Shown in pieces: positions 33,734 to 42,381 of a stretch of 61,096 bases of DNA. Made by a program: the position numbers and the translations under genes. Source of the stretch: Bacteroidaceae bacterium (GTDB lineage: Bacteria; Bacteroidota; Bacteroidia; Bacteroidales; Bacteroidaceae); the NCBI GenBank assembly GCA_017933995.1, contig JAGBKI010000016.1, positions 1-61,096 of the forward strand, read 5' to 3'. Position 1 is the stretch's first letter. Every line of letters starts with the position of its first letter. The notes under the pieces are model-generated. The model worked only from the letters and a program-made list of their open reading frames with translations, had not been told where the DNA came from and made no database searches.

Positions 33734-34159
33734 TCACTCCCCTACCTCTAATTGGTAGAGCGGCTGCGTGGAAGTGCCCAGCGTGGTGTCGTGCAGGTTT
33801 TCCTCGACAAAACTGCGGCGTGTTTTCTCCTTGATTTCGCTCGAAATGGTGAGGAGTTGCCAGCGGCGGTCCTGCAACGTGTCGAGCAGGCGGGTCTGTT
33901 CGAGATACTCCTGCTGGCACGCGTAGCGATTGCTGACGTACACCACCAGTAGCACAACCACCAGCAGAATGAAGAACACGTAGCGGCGGAAGAACGCGCC
34001 CGACAGCATATCACCGCCAAGCACGCTGCGCCACGTGATGCGCGTGCGCTGCTCGTTGTCAATGTCGATGATTTCGCGTAGGGCGCGTTCTGCCCGGCGC
34101 TCTCCAGAGACGGCGCGACGGGACGTTCTTTCCTTTTCCTTTTCTTTGTTGTCCGCCAT
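33734..34159 (-). CDS. FtsL-like division protein
   Basis: A 141-residue bitopic membrane protein. A basic cytosolic N-terminus of about 55 residues (KEKEKERTSRRAVSGERRAE) is followed by one membrane segment (YVFFILLVVVLLVVYVSNRY, about 60-80) and a periplasmic coiled coil (QEYLEQTRLLDTLQDRRWQL). The position between rsmH and ftsI is that of ftsL, which links FtsQ/B and FtsI/W. Sequence similarity is naturally low, so the call rests on size, topology and position. The 159 bp between its stop and the ftsI start is longer than usual for this cluster. Confidence 0.8.
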   Translation of the reverse strand: MADNKEKEKERTSRRAVSGERRAERALREIIDIDNEQRTRITWRSVLGGDMLSGAFFRRYVFFILLVVVLLVVYVSNRYACQQEYLEQTRLLDTLQDRRWQLLTISSEIKEKTRRSFVEENLHDTTLGTSTQPLYQLEVGE

Positions 34160-34271
34160 GTCCTTATGTCCTTTTCCTTATATCGTAACAGGCAAGAGGG
34201 ATTTTTGGGAACGCATCGGCTTTCGCGCCGCACAGCCTCCCGTTTTCTCCCGGCCCGTGTCTTGAAACTAT

Positions 34272-35189
34272 CTAATTCGCCTCGTCGGCCACTCGTTCGG
34301 CCACCCGCAGTTTCGCACTGCGGCTACGCGGATTGGTCTCCTGTTCGGCCACGTCGGGAACAATGGGCTTGCCACCCGCTGTGCGGAACGGCGCGCGCAC
34401 CCGGCCAAAGAAGTCCTGCTCCACGCTGCCCGCCACATTCCCGCTGCGCATTACGTTCTTCACCATCCTGTCTTCCAGCGAATGGTAGGTCAGCACAACC
34501 AGTCGTCCGCCCGGTTTCAGCACGTGCGCGGCGGCTTCGAGCATACGGCGCAGCGACTCCATCTCGGCGTTCACCTCGATGCGCAGCGCCTGAAACACCT
34601 TGGCCATCTCTTTCTTCACCCGCAGGCGGGGCAGCAAGGGTTCCACGGCCTCCGTGAGCTGACCCACGGTGAGCAACGGTGCTTTCGCCCGCGCCTGCAC
34701 AACGGCATCGGCCAGGCGGTGCGCGCCCTGCAACTCGCCATAAAGGCGAAAAACCGTGGCAAGTTGCCCAGCGTCGTAACCGTTCAGCACATCGGCTGCC
34801 GTCTGCCCGCCGCGCTGGTTCATACGCATGTCGAGCGGGGCGTCGAAACGGAACGAAAAACCGCGCGAAGCGTCGTCCAGATGGTGACTCGACACACCCA
34901 GATCGGCCAAAATGCCATCGGCTTTTTCCACACCGAGAAAGCGCGCCCACTGGGCCACATAGCGGTAGTCGCTCGCCACGAACGTGAAACGCGCATCGTC
35001 GGCAGGAACGTTGGAAGCAGCGTCAGCATCGCGGTCGAACGCCACGAGGCGACCCGAAGGCCCCAGACGACGCAGTATCTCGCGGCTGTGGCCGCCCCCG
35101 CCAAACGTCAAGTCGAAATAAACGCCGCCAGGCTTCACGCCAAGCGCTTCAACGCTCGCTTCAAGCAACACGGGCACATGGTACGTCAT
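34272..35189 (-). CDS. rsmH: 16S rRNA (cytosine-1402 N4) methyltransferase
   Basis: A 305-residue SAM-dependent enzyme that methylates 16S rRNA position C1402. The start MTYHVPVLLEASVEAL is the family N-terminus. The SAM motif is FDLTFGGGGHS (25-35). Then come LADLGVSSHHLDDASRGFSF, MDMRMNQ-type LDMRMNQRGG, and near the C-terminus GGRLVVLTYHSLEDRMVK. The length is standard. It lies 57 bp downstream of mraZ, as in nearly all bacteria with a dcw cluster. Confidence 0.97.
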   Translation of the reverse strand: MTYHVPVLLEASVEALGVKPGGVYFDLTFGGGGHSREILRRLGPSGRLVAFDRDADAASNVPADDARFTFVASDYRYVAQWARFLGVEKADGILADLGVSSHHLDDASRGFSFRFDAPLDMRMNQRGGQTAADVLNGYDAGQLATVFRLYGELQGAHRLADAVVQARAKAPLLTVGQLTEAVEPLLPRLRVKKEMAKVFQALRIEVNAEMESLRRMLEAAAHVLKPGGRLVVLTYHSLEDRMVKNVMRSGNVAGSVEQDFFGRVRAPFRTAGGKPIVPDVAEQETNPRSRSAKLRVAERVADEAN

Positions 35190-35246
35190 CTCTCCTCACG
35201 TCTTTAGGGGAACACTGCGCTTACTGGCTTCGCCGTCGAACAATCG

Positions 35247-35687
35247 CTATACGATTCCGCCACCAAGCAGCGCCTGCACGTCGGCTCCCATATCGCCACT
35301 GTAGAGGGCCTCGGAGCCTGCCGCCCAGATTTCTATGCGGTCGTCCACGCCGACAAAGGCCACCTCGTGACCCAAAGCGGCAGCCTCGACCCACCGGCGG
35401 GACAGCAGCAAACGCCCAGAAGCGTCGAGCTGCACTTTCTCAGAGTCGCCCACGAAACGGCGAAAAACAGCCGCGCCACGGGCGTCCCAACGGTTCAGGC
35501 GGGCACGCAGAGCGGACACCTCGGCCTCCCATGCGGCAAGCGGATAGACCGAAATGCACGGCTGGTGCACGTCGCGGCGCAGCACAAACTGCTGCTCGCC
35601 CGCTCCAAGCAGGCGGCGGAAAGCGGCGGGGAAAAACACCCGTCCCTTTGCATCCATTTTGGCTGTCACTGTGCCGCTAAACATCAT
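35247..35687 (-). CDS. mraZ: Transcriptional regulator MraZ
   Basis: A 146-residue DNA-binding protein with two SpoVT-AbrB-type half domains: residues 5-50 (TAKMDAKGRVFFPAAFRRLL) and 85-125 (VQLDASGRLLLSRRWVEAA). MraZ represses its own dcw promoter by binding TGGGN repeats. Such repeats are present upstream (35724-35738). Start at 35687 or the adjacent ATG at 35684; both agree with the family N-terminus. The longer open frame upstream covers the promoter and is rejected. It is first in the cluster. Confidence 0.95.
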   Translation of the reverse strand: MMFSGTVTAKMDAKGRVFFPAAFRRLLGAGEQQFVLRRDVHQPCISVYPLAAWEAEVSALRARLNRWDARGAAVFRRFVGDSEKVQLDASGRLLLSRRWVEAAALGHEVAFVGVDDRIEIWAAGSEALYSGDMGADVQALLGGGIV

Positions 35688-35705
35688 TCCTATGCGCTTT
35701 GTGCG

Positions 35706-35714
35706 CCAAAAGTA
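35706..35714 (-). promoter_or_regulatory. Promoter -7 box of the dcw cluster
   Basis: The minus strand reads TACTTTTGG about 20 nt before mraZ. A TTTG lies 24 nt upstream, slightly further than the consensus. Confidence 0.7.
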
Positions 35715-35723
35715 CACAGTTTC

Positions 35724-35738
35724 CCCCACATTTCCCCA
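35724..35738 (-). promoter_or_regulatory. MraZ operator: two TGGGN repeats
   Basis: On the minus strand TGGGG (35734-35738) is followed by the 5 nt spacer AAATG and TGGGG (35724-35728). This is the TGGGN-N5-TGGGN arrangement known for MraZ. It lies directly upstream of the -7 box, which fits repression of its own cluster. A third repeat is not seen. Confidence 0.78.
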
Positions 35739-35810
35739 CAAATTAGATTCCTTTTTTACCAAAAAAAATAATTTATATTTCCATTCCTCTAAAAAACAGA
35801 TACTTAACAA

Positions 35811-36047
35811 GCAAAAATATCAGTGGGGCAAATTTTTCCTAAAAGCCTCAGAAACGCTCCACCACAGCACCCCGTGCGCCGTAAAACAGCACAAAACAGA
35901 GCGAAACAAGCCACAAACTCCCGCTAAGCCTATAAAAGTTCCCGCTAAGCCTATAAAAAAAGCTTTTCTAAACCCACAGAAAAACCACCCCCAAGCCTTG
36001 AAATCTTTCCCGAAACCCTCGCAAAAACTTTTCAGTGGCTTTTAATT
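35811..36047. other. Gene-free spacer upstream of the dcw promoter
   Basis: I see no supported gene. A plus-strand frame through here has biased, low-complexity composition and starts inside mraZ. The spacer contains a two-unit 21 bp repeat (35920-35961) and ends at the 88 bp element copy B. Confidence 0.6.
35920..35961. repeat. Two-unit 21 bp repeat
   Basis: CCCGCTAAGCCTATAAAA starts at 35920 and again at 35941, a period of exactly 21 bp. The core, TAAGCCTA, resembles that of the 88 bp elements, whose copy B begins 87 bp further on. Confidence 0.85.
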
Positions 36048-36135
36048 CTGCAAATTAAGCCTAAGTTTCGCCAAATTAAGCCTTAGTTTGTACAAACTTA
36101 ACCTTAGTTTTTACAAATTAAGCCTTAATTTGCAG
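36048..36135. repeat. 88 bp element of four 21 bp units, copy B
   Basis: Units start at 36052, 36073, 36094 and 36115. Ends are CTGCAAATTAAGCC and GCCTTAATTTGCAG. TTTGTACAAA joins the two middle units, as in the other copies. Confidence 0.92.
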
Positions 36136-36172
36136 ATTTAGAAGCCACGAGGAAACTTTTGCGGCTTTCGGG

Positions 36173-36218
36173 CGCAAAAAGAGAGCGCACACGGATAGGA
36201 AAAACTCCGTGTGCGCTC
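36173..36218 (-). terminator. Intrinsic terminator after the ABC exporter gene
   Basis: GAGCGCACACGGA (36183-36195) and TCCGTGTGCGCTC (36206-36218) form a 13 bp perfect stem. On the minus strand it is followed by TCTTTTTG. Confidence 0.88.
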
Positions 36219-36254
36219 CTGTATGGAAGCAAGGGGGAAAGCCTGGATGGGGGC

Positions 36255-38087
36255 TTAGAGCTGCTGCATGTCGTTGAGTTTCTTGTAATAGCCGTCGGCG
36301 GCAAGCAGGGCGTCGTGTGTGCCGCGTTCCACAATGCGTCCCTCGTGAAGCACAAGGATTTCGTCGGCGTTCTTGATGGTCGAAAGCCGGTGGGCAATGG
36401 CAATGGTGGTGCGTGTGGTCATCAGGCGGTTGAGCGCCTCCTGCACCAGGCGCTCGCTCTCGGTGTCGAGCGCTCTGGTGGCCTCGTCGAGGATAAGAAT
36501 GTCGGGATTCTTGAGAATGGCGCGTGCGATACTGATGCGCTGGCGCTGGCCGCCGGAAAGCCGGCAGCCACGGTCGCCCACAGGAGTGTCGTAACCCTGC
36601 TCGCTCTCCATGATGAAGTCGTGCGCGTTGGCCACCTTGGCCGCCTCAATAACCTCTTCCATCGTGGCGTTCTCGACGCCGAAGGTGATGTTGTTGTAGA
36701 AGGAGTCGTTGAAGAGGATGGCCTCTTGGTTTACGTTGCCGATGAGCGCGCGCAGGTCGCTGATGGCCAGCGTGCGAATGTCCTTGCCGTCGACGGAGAT
36801 GCTTCCGGCGGTGACATCGTGGTAACGCGGCAGGAGGTCGACGAGTGTGCTCTTGCCGCCGCCGCTTTGGCCGACGATTGCCACGGTCTGACCTTTTTTT
36901 ACAGTGAAGCTGACGCCGTGCAAAACCTCTTGGCCTTTGCCATAGGCAAAGTGCACGTCGTCGAAAACCACTTCGCTTTGCAGCCCGTCCACATGAACCG
37001 GCTCTACAGGCTCTTTAATCGGATTGGGAGCGCCCAGAATTTTGTTCACACGCTCTACGCTGGCCATTCCCTTGGGTATGTTATAAGTTGCCTTGGAGAA
37101 ATCCTTGAGCGGTTGGATGATGCTGTAAAGGATGACCATATAAAAAATGAACGTCGGGGCGTCAATGATGTTCGTCTCGCTGAAAATCAGCGTTCCGCCG
37201 TACCACATCACGAGCACAATGAGCACCGTTCCGAGGAACTCGCTCACAGGGTGTGCCGAAGCCTGTCTGAGCGACACGCGGACGCTGAGCCTGCGAAATT
37301 CCTCGGTCACCGTCTCGAATCTACCCACCATCTTCTTTTCTGCCGTGAATGCCTTGACGATTCTCATCCCGCCAAGCGTTTCTTCAAGCTGCGACATCGT
37401 TTCGCTCCACTTGTCCTGTGCGGCCAGTGACCTGCTTTTTAGCTTTCTGCCGATGGCACTCATCGCCCAGATGAGCAGCGGCATCACCAGAATGGCGAAA
37501 ATCGTGAGTTGCCAGCTTGTGTAAATGAGCACGGCGATGTAGCACGTTATCAGTATGGGATTCTTGATGAGCATCTCCAGTGAACCCGTGATGGAGTTCT
37601 CTATCTCTCCGACGTCACCGCTCATGCGCGCGATGATGTCGCCTTTGCGCTCGTCGCTGAAGAAAGAAAGCGGCAGCGAAACAATCTTGGTGTAGACCGT
37701 GTTGCGGATGTCGCGCACGATGCCCGCACGCATCGGAACCATGATGCCCGCCGAGGCAAAATAGCTGCCTGTCTTGAGAAGCGTGGTGCCTATGAGGAAG
37801 AGCCCGATGAAGAGCAGCGTCTGCGAAGGCCCGTAAGCGGCCATCATCTGCGTGGTGTAGTAATACAGGTTGTTGAGCAGGATGTCCTTGAGGCTCATAT
37901 CGGCGTCCCAAGGTATGAATGTGTAATCGTTCTTGTCGATGCCAAAAAGGAGCTGAAGCATCGGGATGAGCGACAGAAACGAGAACACGTTGAGCACAGC
38001 CGAGAGCAGATTGAACGCTAACGAACCTGCGAGGTAGCCTTTGTACGGCGCCACGTAGTGGGCCATTATGCGGAAAAACTCTTTCAT
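36255..38087 (-). CDS. ABC exporter, MsbA-like (fused permease and ATPase)
   Basis: A 610-residue inner-membrane half transporter that works as a homodimer. Six membrane segments span about 15-330. The ATPase has Walker A GQSGGGKST (406-414), signature LSGGQRQR (510-517) and Walker B ILILDEATRALD (about 530-541; ALD replaces the frequent SALD run only at one position), then the H-loop in AIAHRLSTI. It most resembles MsbA-type lipid or multidrug exporters. The substrate is not readable. It is followed on its 3' side by a strong terminator and preceded at 85 bp by the RNase H gene, so argS, RNase H and this gene may be cotranscribed. Confidence 0.93.
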   Translation of the reverse strand: MKEFFRIMAHYVAPYKGYLAGSLAFNLLSAVLNVFSFLSLIPMLQLLFGIDKNDYTFIPWDADMSLKDILLNNLYYYTTQMMAAYGPSQTLLFIGLFLIGTTLLKTGSYFASAGIMVPMRAGIVRDIRNTVYTKIVSLPLSFFSDERKGDIIARMSGDVGEIENSITGSLEMLIKNPILITCYIAVLIYTSWQLTIFAILVMPLLIWAMSAIGRKLKSRSLAAQDKWSETMSQLEETLGGMRIVKAFTAEKKMVGRFETVTEEFRRLSVRVSLRQASAHPVSEFLGTVLIVLVMWYGGTLIFSETNIIDAPTFIFYMVILYSIIQPLKDFSKATYNIPKGMASVERVNKILGAPNPIKEPVEPVHVDGLQSEVVFDDVHFAYGKGQEVLHGVSFTVKKGQTVAIVGQSGGGKSTLVDLLPRYHDVTAGSISVDGKDIRTLAISDLRALIGNVNQEAILFNDSFYNNITFGVENATMEEVIEAAKVANAHDFIMESEQGYDTPVGDRGCRLSGGQRQRISIARAILKNPDILILDEATRALDTESERLVQEALNRLMTTRTTIAIAHRLSTIKNADEILVLHEGRIVERGTHDALLAADGYYKKLNDMQQL

Positions 38088-38172
38088 ATATCAAAAATGA
38101 AGGGTAAAGACTTCGGGAAAGGTTGCTGCGATGCAGCTACAAACACGACACGGAGGCGAAGGCGGCTTTTTA

Positions 38173-38850
38173 CTATCCCTTCCTGCCGAAGTCGGCGGGG
38201 ATTTCGCCCCAGCGGGATGTCTGCCACTTTACAATGGGCGTGCCAAAGCGGTGTGTGGCGAGCCACGTTTCGGCACGGGCTATAATTTCATAAAGACGGG
38301 CGGTGCGAGCGGTGCGATCCAGGGTGGTCTTGCACTTGCCCTTTTTCACCCAGCCCATGGCGATGCGGCTGTCGCTGTAGATGGTTTTGGAAATGCCTTG
38401 TTTGTGAAAAGCAGCAAGGGCATGGACGATAGCCAGGAACTCGCCGATGTTGTTCGTGCCCAGCACGGGGCCGAAGTGGAACACCTCCGCTCCCGTGGCG
38501 AGGTCGACGCCTCGGTATTCCATCTGCCCAGGATTGCCCGAACACGCAGCATCTACTGCCCAAGCGTCGGCTGTCACCTCCGGCGGCAGGGGCAGCACCG
38601 TGTCGTGGCGGTAATCGGGCGGATTTTCCAAGCCTGTCGCCTTGGGTTGTTTCCGGGGGGCTACCGCCGCGCGTTTGTAGACGGGTGCCTCGCCAGCGAA
38701 AGCGGCCTGCGCCTCAGCGAAAGTGGGGAACGACTTGTAGGCCGCGCCCGAAAAACCTTTCACCTGCGCCTGGCACTGCTCCCAAGTGGCGTATACACCC
38801 GGCTCGCGCCCGCGCCAGACGACGTAGAACTTTGTCTGCGGTTTCGCCAT
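38173..38850 (-). CDS. Ribonuclease H with N-terminal viroplasmin domain
   Basis: A 225-residue enzyme that degrades the RNA strand of RNA/DNA hybrids. Residues 1-50 form a caulimovirus viroplasmin-type domain (KFYVVWRGREPGVYATWEQC, ending KSFPTFAEAQAAF), which binds hybrids. The RNase H domain starts near residue 95, with catalytic acidic residues in VDAACSGNPG (Asp), GTNNIGEFLAI (Glu) and IYSDSRIA (Asp). The last part, KWQTSRWGEIPADFGRK, holds the final conserved region. It resembles the RNase H1 of Bacteroidetes. It lies 5 bp downstream of argS and is probably cotranscribed with it. Confidence 0.93.
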   Translation of the reverse strand: MAKPQTKFYVVWRGREPGVYATWEQCQAQVKGFSGAAYKSFPTFAEAQAAFAGEAPVYKRAAVAPRKQPKATGLENPPDYRHDTVLPLPPEVTADAWAVDAACSGNPGQMEYRGVDLATGAEVFHFGPVLGTNNIGEFLAIVHALAAFHKQGISKTIYSDSRIAMGWVKKGKCKTTLDRTARTARLYEIIARAETWLATHRFGTPIVKWQTSRWGEIPADFGRKG

Positions 38851-38855
38851 AGCGT

Positions 38856-40670
38856 CTACATCCTCTCCGGCATCTCGATACCGAGCAGCCCCATGCCGAG
38901 GCGGACGACTTTGGCCACCTGCTGCGACAGCACGAGGCGCAGGGCGCGCGAACGCTCGTCGGCCTCGCGCAGGATGGAATAGTCGTGGTAGAACTGGTTG
39001 TACTCCTTGACCAGGTCGTAGCAGTAGTTGGCGATGCCGCTGGGGCTGTAGTCCTTGGCGGCATCGGACACGACGGCAGCGAAGTCGGCGATGTGCTGAA
39101 TGATGTCGGCCTCCTTCTCACTCAGCGGCGTAGCAGGGTCGAGCCGCTGCGGCACCTCGACGCCGGCCTCTGCGGCCTTGCGCAGGATGGAGCGGATGCG
39201 CGCGTAGGTATACTGGATGAAGGGGCCGGTGTTGCCGTTGAAATCGATGCTTTCTTCGGGATTGAACAGCATGTTCTTGCGGGCGTCGACCTTGAGGAGG
39301 AAGTACTTCAGCGCGCCGAGGCCGACAATGCGTGCCACCTCGGCCTTCTCCTGCTCGTCCATGTCATCGAACTTGCCGGCCTCGTCGGCGGTGCGGCGCG
39401 CCTCGGCCACCATACCGGCGATGAGGTCGTCGGCGTCGACCACGGTGCCCTCGCGGCTCTTCATCTTGCCGTTGGGCAGTTCCACCATGCCGTAGCTGAA
39501 GTGCACGAGGCTCTTGCCCCACTTGAAGCCCAACTTGTCGAGCAGCAGACTCAACACCTGGAAATGGTAGTTCTGCTCGTTGCCGACAACATAGACCATC
39601 TTGTCAATCGGGTAGTCGTCGTAGCGCAGTTTGGCCGTGCCGATGTCTTGCGTCATATAGACGCTCGTGCCGTCGGCACGCAGCAGGAGTTTTTCGTCCA
39701 GCCCGTCCTGCGTCAGGTCAGCCCACACGGAGCCGTCGTCCTTGCGGAAGAAAAGACCCTTGGAGAGCCCCTCCTCCACGAGTGCCTTGCCCACGAGGTA
39801 GGTCTGGCTTTCGTAGTATATTTTGTCGAAGCCCACACCGAGCGCCTTGTAAGTCTCGTCGAAGCCCGCGTAGACCCAACTGTTCATCTTCTCCCAGAGG
39901 GCGCGTACCTCGGGGTCGCCCTGCTCCCACTTGCGTAGCATCTCGCGCGCCTCCTGCATCAGCGGCGAGTCCTGCTCGGCTTTGGCTTTGGCCGCTTCGG
40001 AGGCCATGCCGTCGGCTTCGTACTGCGCTGCGAGGCGCGCCACTTCGGCGCGGTAGTGCTTGTCAAAGGCCACGTAGTAGTCGCCGATGAGGTGGTCGCC
40101 CTTCTTACCGCTGCTCTCGGGCGTTTCGCCACCGAACTTGAGCCAGGCGAGCATAGACTTGCAAATGTGGATACCACGGTCATTGACAATGTTGGTCTTG
40201 ACGACGCGGTTGCCGCCTGCCTCTGCAATCTGGGCTATGGCCCATCCCAGCAAGTTGTTGCGTACATGGCCGAGATGAAGGGGCTTGTTGGTGTTGGGCG
40301 ATGAGTACTCTACCATTACGAGCGGCGAGGCATCGGTGACGGGGCGGAAGCCGTACCTATCCTGCGCGGCCACGTCCTCCAGCAGGGCTATCCACGCCTG
40401 CGGGGCGATGACAAGGTTGAGGAAACCTTTCACGACGTTGAACGCCGCCACGATGTCGGTGTTGGCTTGCAGGAACTGGCCGATGTCTTGGGCGGTGTCC
40501 TCTGGACGTTTGCGCGAAAGGCGCAACAGGGGAAAGGCCACGAGCGTCAGGTGGCCCTCAAACTCGCGCTTGGTTTTCTGCAACTGTATCTGCTCGGGCG
40601 CGGCCTCGACGCCGTAGAGTTCCTTCACGGCACGGAGCGCGACCTGGGTGAGTTCATTCTGGATGTTCAT
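38856..40670 (-). CDS. argS: Arginyl-tRNA synthetase
   Basis: A 604-residue class I aminoacyl-tRNA synthetase that charges tRNA-Arg. An N-terminal Add-1 domain is present. The HIGH-type motif is LHLGHVRNN near residue 137. The KMSKS-like motif is KMKSREGTV near 401. The C-terminal anticodon-binding domain ends in LLGIEMPERM, as in most ArgS proteins (the closing residues are highly conserved). Length and order of blocks are normal. It starts 43 bp after the end of the DASS transporter gene and I see no -7 box in that gap, so it may be transcribed from the DASS promoter. Confidence 0.97.
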   Translation of the reverse strand: MNIQNELTQVALRAVKELYGVEAAPEQIQLQKTKREFEGHLTLVAFPLLRLSRKRPEDTAQDIGQFLQANTDIVAAFNVVKGFLNLVIAPQAWIALLEDVAAQDRYGFRPVTDASPLVMVEYSSPNTNKPLHLGHVRNNLLGWAIAQIAEAGGNRVVKTNIVNDRGIHICKSMLAWLKFGGETPESSGKKGDHLIGDYYVAFDKHYRAEVARLAAQYEADGMASEAAKAKAEQDSPLMQEAREMLRKWEQGDPEVRALWEKMNSWVYAGFDETYKALGVGFDKIYYESQTYLVGKALVEEGLSKGLFFRKDDGSVWADLTQDGLDEKLLLRADGTSVYMTQDIGTAKLRYDDYPIDKMVYVVGNEQNYHFQVLSLLLDKLGFKWGKSLVHFSYGMVELPNGKMKSREGTVVDADDLIAGMVAEARRTADEAGKFDDMDEQEKAEVARIVGLGALKYFLLKVDARKNMLFNPEESIDFNGNTGPFIQYTYARIRSILRKAAEAGVEVPQRLDPATPLSEKEADIIQHIADFAAVVSDAAKDYSPSGIANYCYDLVKEYNQFYHDYSILREADERSRALRLVLSQQVAKVVRLGMGLLGIEMPERM

Positions 40671-40713
40671 ACGTATTAATATATATAGGAACGGAAACCT
40701 CTTTCCAGCGGAA

Positions 40714-42342
40714 TCACAACATTCCCGCCTCGCCCAGCACGAAGAGCATTCCGTAGCCGATCACAAGGCTGACGATGCCCACAAGGAGGCCGATTTTGGC
40801 CATATCCTTCTGTTGCACGAGGTTGGTGGAGTAGGCCAGAGCGTTGGGCGGCGTACTGATGGGGAGCACCATGGCCGAGCTGGCGGCGATGGCAATGCCG
40901 ATGAGCACGGTGGGCGTGCCGCCGATGGGCGCCAGTTTGTCGCCCATACCGATGCACACGGTGGCCAGAATGGGCATCAGCAGCGCCGCAGTGGCCGAAT
41001 TGCTGATGAAGTTCGACAGGCCGTAGCACACCAAGCCACTGATGAGCAGGATGACGATAGGCGAGAACGACCCGAATGGGATGCTCTTCACGGCGTTGTC
41101 GGCCAGGCCGGACTTGTTGAGCGCGTAGCCCAGCGCGAAGCCGCCCGCCACCATCCAGATGACGCTCCAGTTTATCTCGTCAAGGTCGTCCTTCGTGATG
41201 ACACCCGTCAGGGCAAACACTACGAACGGGATGAGCGCCACGGTGTAGGAGTTCATGCCCGTGGCCTTGTCGAAAATCCAAAGCAGCACGGTGATAATAA
41301 ACGTCACAATGACGACGTTCGTTTTGAAACCCCGCTTCATTTCGCCCTCAATCTTGATGTCGATGGTCTTCTGTGTGAAGGGGAAGACGATTTTCAGCAC
41401 GAGCCACGACACGAGGAGCATCACGATAACGAACGGAAGCATGAACGACATCCACTCGCCGAATCCCAGATTAAGGTTCAGCCCCGCAGGATCGTTTAGG
41501 TACTTCAGCGCGATGGCGTTGGGCGGCGTACCGATGGGCGTGCCCATACCACCCAGGTTCGCGGCCAAGGGAATGGAGAGCGTCAGCGCGATGCGCCCCT
41601 TGCCTTCGGGCGGCAGTTGTTTGAACACGGGCGTGAGAAACGTCAGCATCATAGCCGCCGTGGCCGTGTTGGAGACGAACATCGAGAATATGCCCGTGAT
41701 AAGGATGAAGCCGAGCAACACGTTGTCGCTCTTGCGCCCAAATGGCTTGAGCAGGATGCGCGCTAACTGTGCATCGAGGCCGGTCTTCGTGGCCGCGATG
41801 GCCAAGATAAAGCCGCCGATGAACAGCATAATCACGGGGTCGGCGAATGTAGCCATAATGTCTTTATAAGAGAGCAGCGTGCCCACGGGCTGGTCGGCCA
41901 TCGTGGCTACGGTGATGCCCTGTCCCAGCGGCCCGCCCGCAGCAGCCGCAGCCGCTGCACCGGCAGCCGCCGCGCCGCCCGAAAGGAGGTCGCTGCCCAA
42001 CTGCGCGTCGGTGGCCACCGTCTGGAACGGCAGCAGTCCGCTGTCGCTCGTGAAGAGCAGCAACAAGCCGATGATGGCCACGGACGTGGCCCACGAGGGA
42101 ACCACTTCAAAAACCCACATCAGCGTAGCAAAGGCAAAGATGGCGATGACACGCTGCTGCACAATGGTCAGCCCGGCGATGCCGAACATCGCCGAAGGCG
42201 CGTTCCACAGCCACAGCGTGACGAGCAGAATGACAGCCGAAAAGGCCAGCTTCTTCAACAGTTTGTTGGGGTGCGTGCGGCGCGCGTGCCGCTCACGGTG
42301 GTAGGCGTCCAGCAAGTGGAAACCCGTGAATATCTTAAACAT
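40714..42342 (-). CDS. DASS/SLC13-family sodium-coupled anion transporter
   Basis: A 542-residue inner-membrane protein with about 12 membrane segments. Family hallmarks: SNTATAAMMLTFLTPVF (the SNT substrate motif) and a second, NFISNSATAALLMPI. GMGTPIGTPPNAIALKY and SSAMVLPISTPPNALAY are the two Na-binding hairpins. Likely substrates are sulfate or dicarboxylates such as succinate, coupled to Na. Near residues 125-150 there is an Ala/Gly-rich insert (SGGAAAAGAAAAAAAGG), unusual for the family. ATG at 42342 is chosen; the promoter region directly upstream is a triplicated 86 bp repeat. Confidence 0.92.
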   Translation of the reverse strand: MFKIFTGFHLLDAYHRERHARRTHPNKLLKKLAFSAVILLVTLWLWNAPSAMFGIAGLTIVQQRVIAIFAFATLMWVFEVVPSWATSVAIIGLLLLFTSDSGLLPFQTVATDAQLGSDLLSGGAAAAGAAAAAAAGGPLGQGITVATMADQPVGTLLSYKDIMATFADPVIMLFIGGFILAIAATKTGLDAQLARILLKPFGRKSDNVLLGFILITGIFSMFVSNTATAAMMLTFLTPVFKQLPPEGKGRIALTLSIPLAANLGGMGTPIGTPPNAIALKYLNDPAGLNLNLGFGEWMSFMLPFVIVMLLVSWLVLKIVFPFTQKTIDIKIEGEMKRGFKTNVVIVTFIITVLLWIFDKATGMNSYTVALIPFVVFALTGVITKDDLDEINWSVIWMVAGGFALGYALNKSGLADNAVKSIPFGSFSPIVILLISGLVCYGLSNFISNSATAALLMPILATVCIGMGDKLAPIGGTPTVLIGIAIAASSAMVLPISTPPNALAYSTNLVQQKDMAKIGLLVGIVSLVIGYGMLFVLGEAGML

Positions 42343-42372
42343 AGAAAAAGAGTGTGTATTTGCTTTCGGGGT

Positions 42373-42381
42373 GCAAAGATA
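42373..42381 (-). promoter_or_regulatory. Promoter -7 box of the DASS transporter gene
   Basis: The minus strand reads TATCTTTGC, about 30 nt before the start. It belongs to repeat unit 1 of the 86 bp array; equivalents occur in each unit. Confidence 0.7.

Noticed and set aside
35554-36045. 163-codon plus-strand frame upstream of mraZ
   Set aside because: It begins inside mraZ, crosses its promoter and operator, and is Lys/Pro low complexity from the 21 bp repeat.
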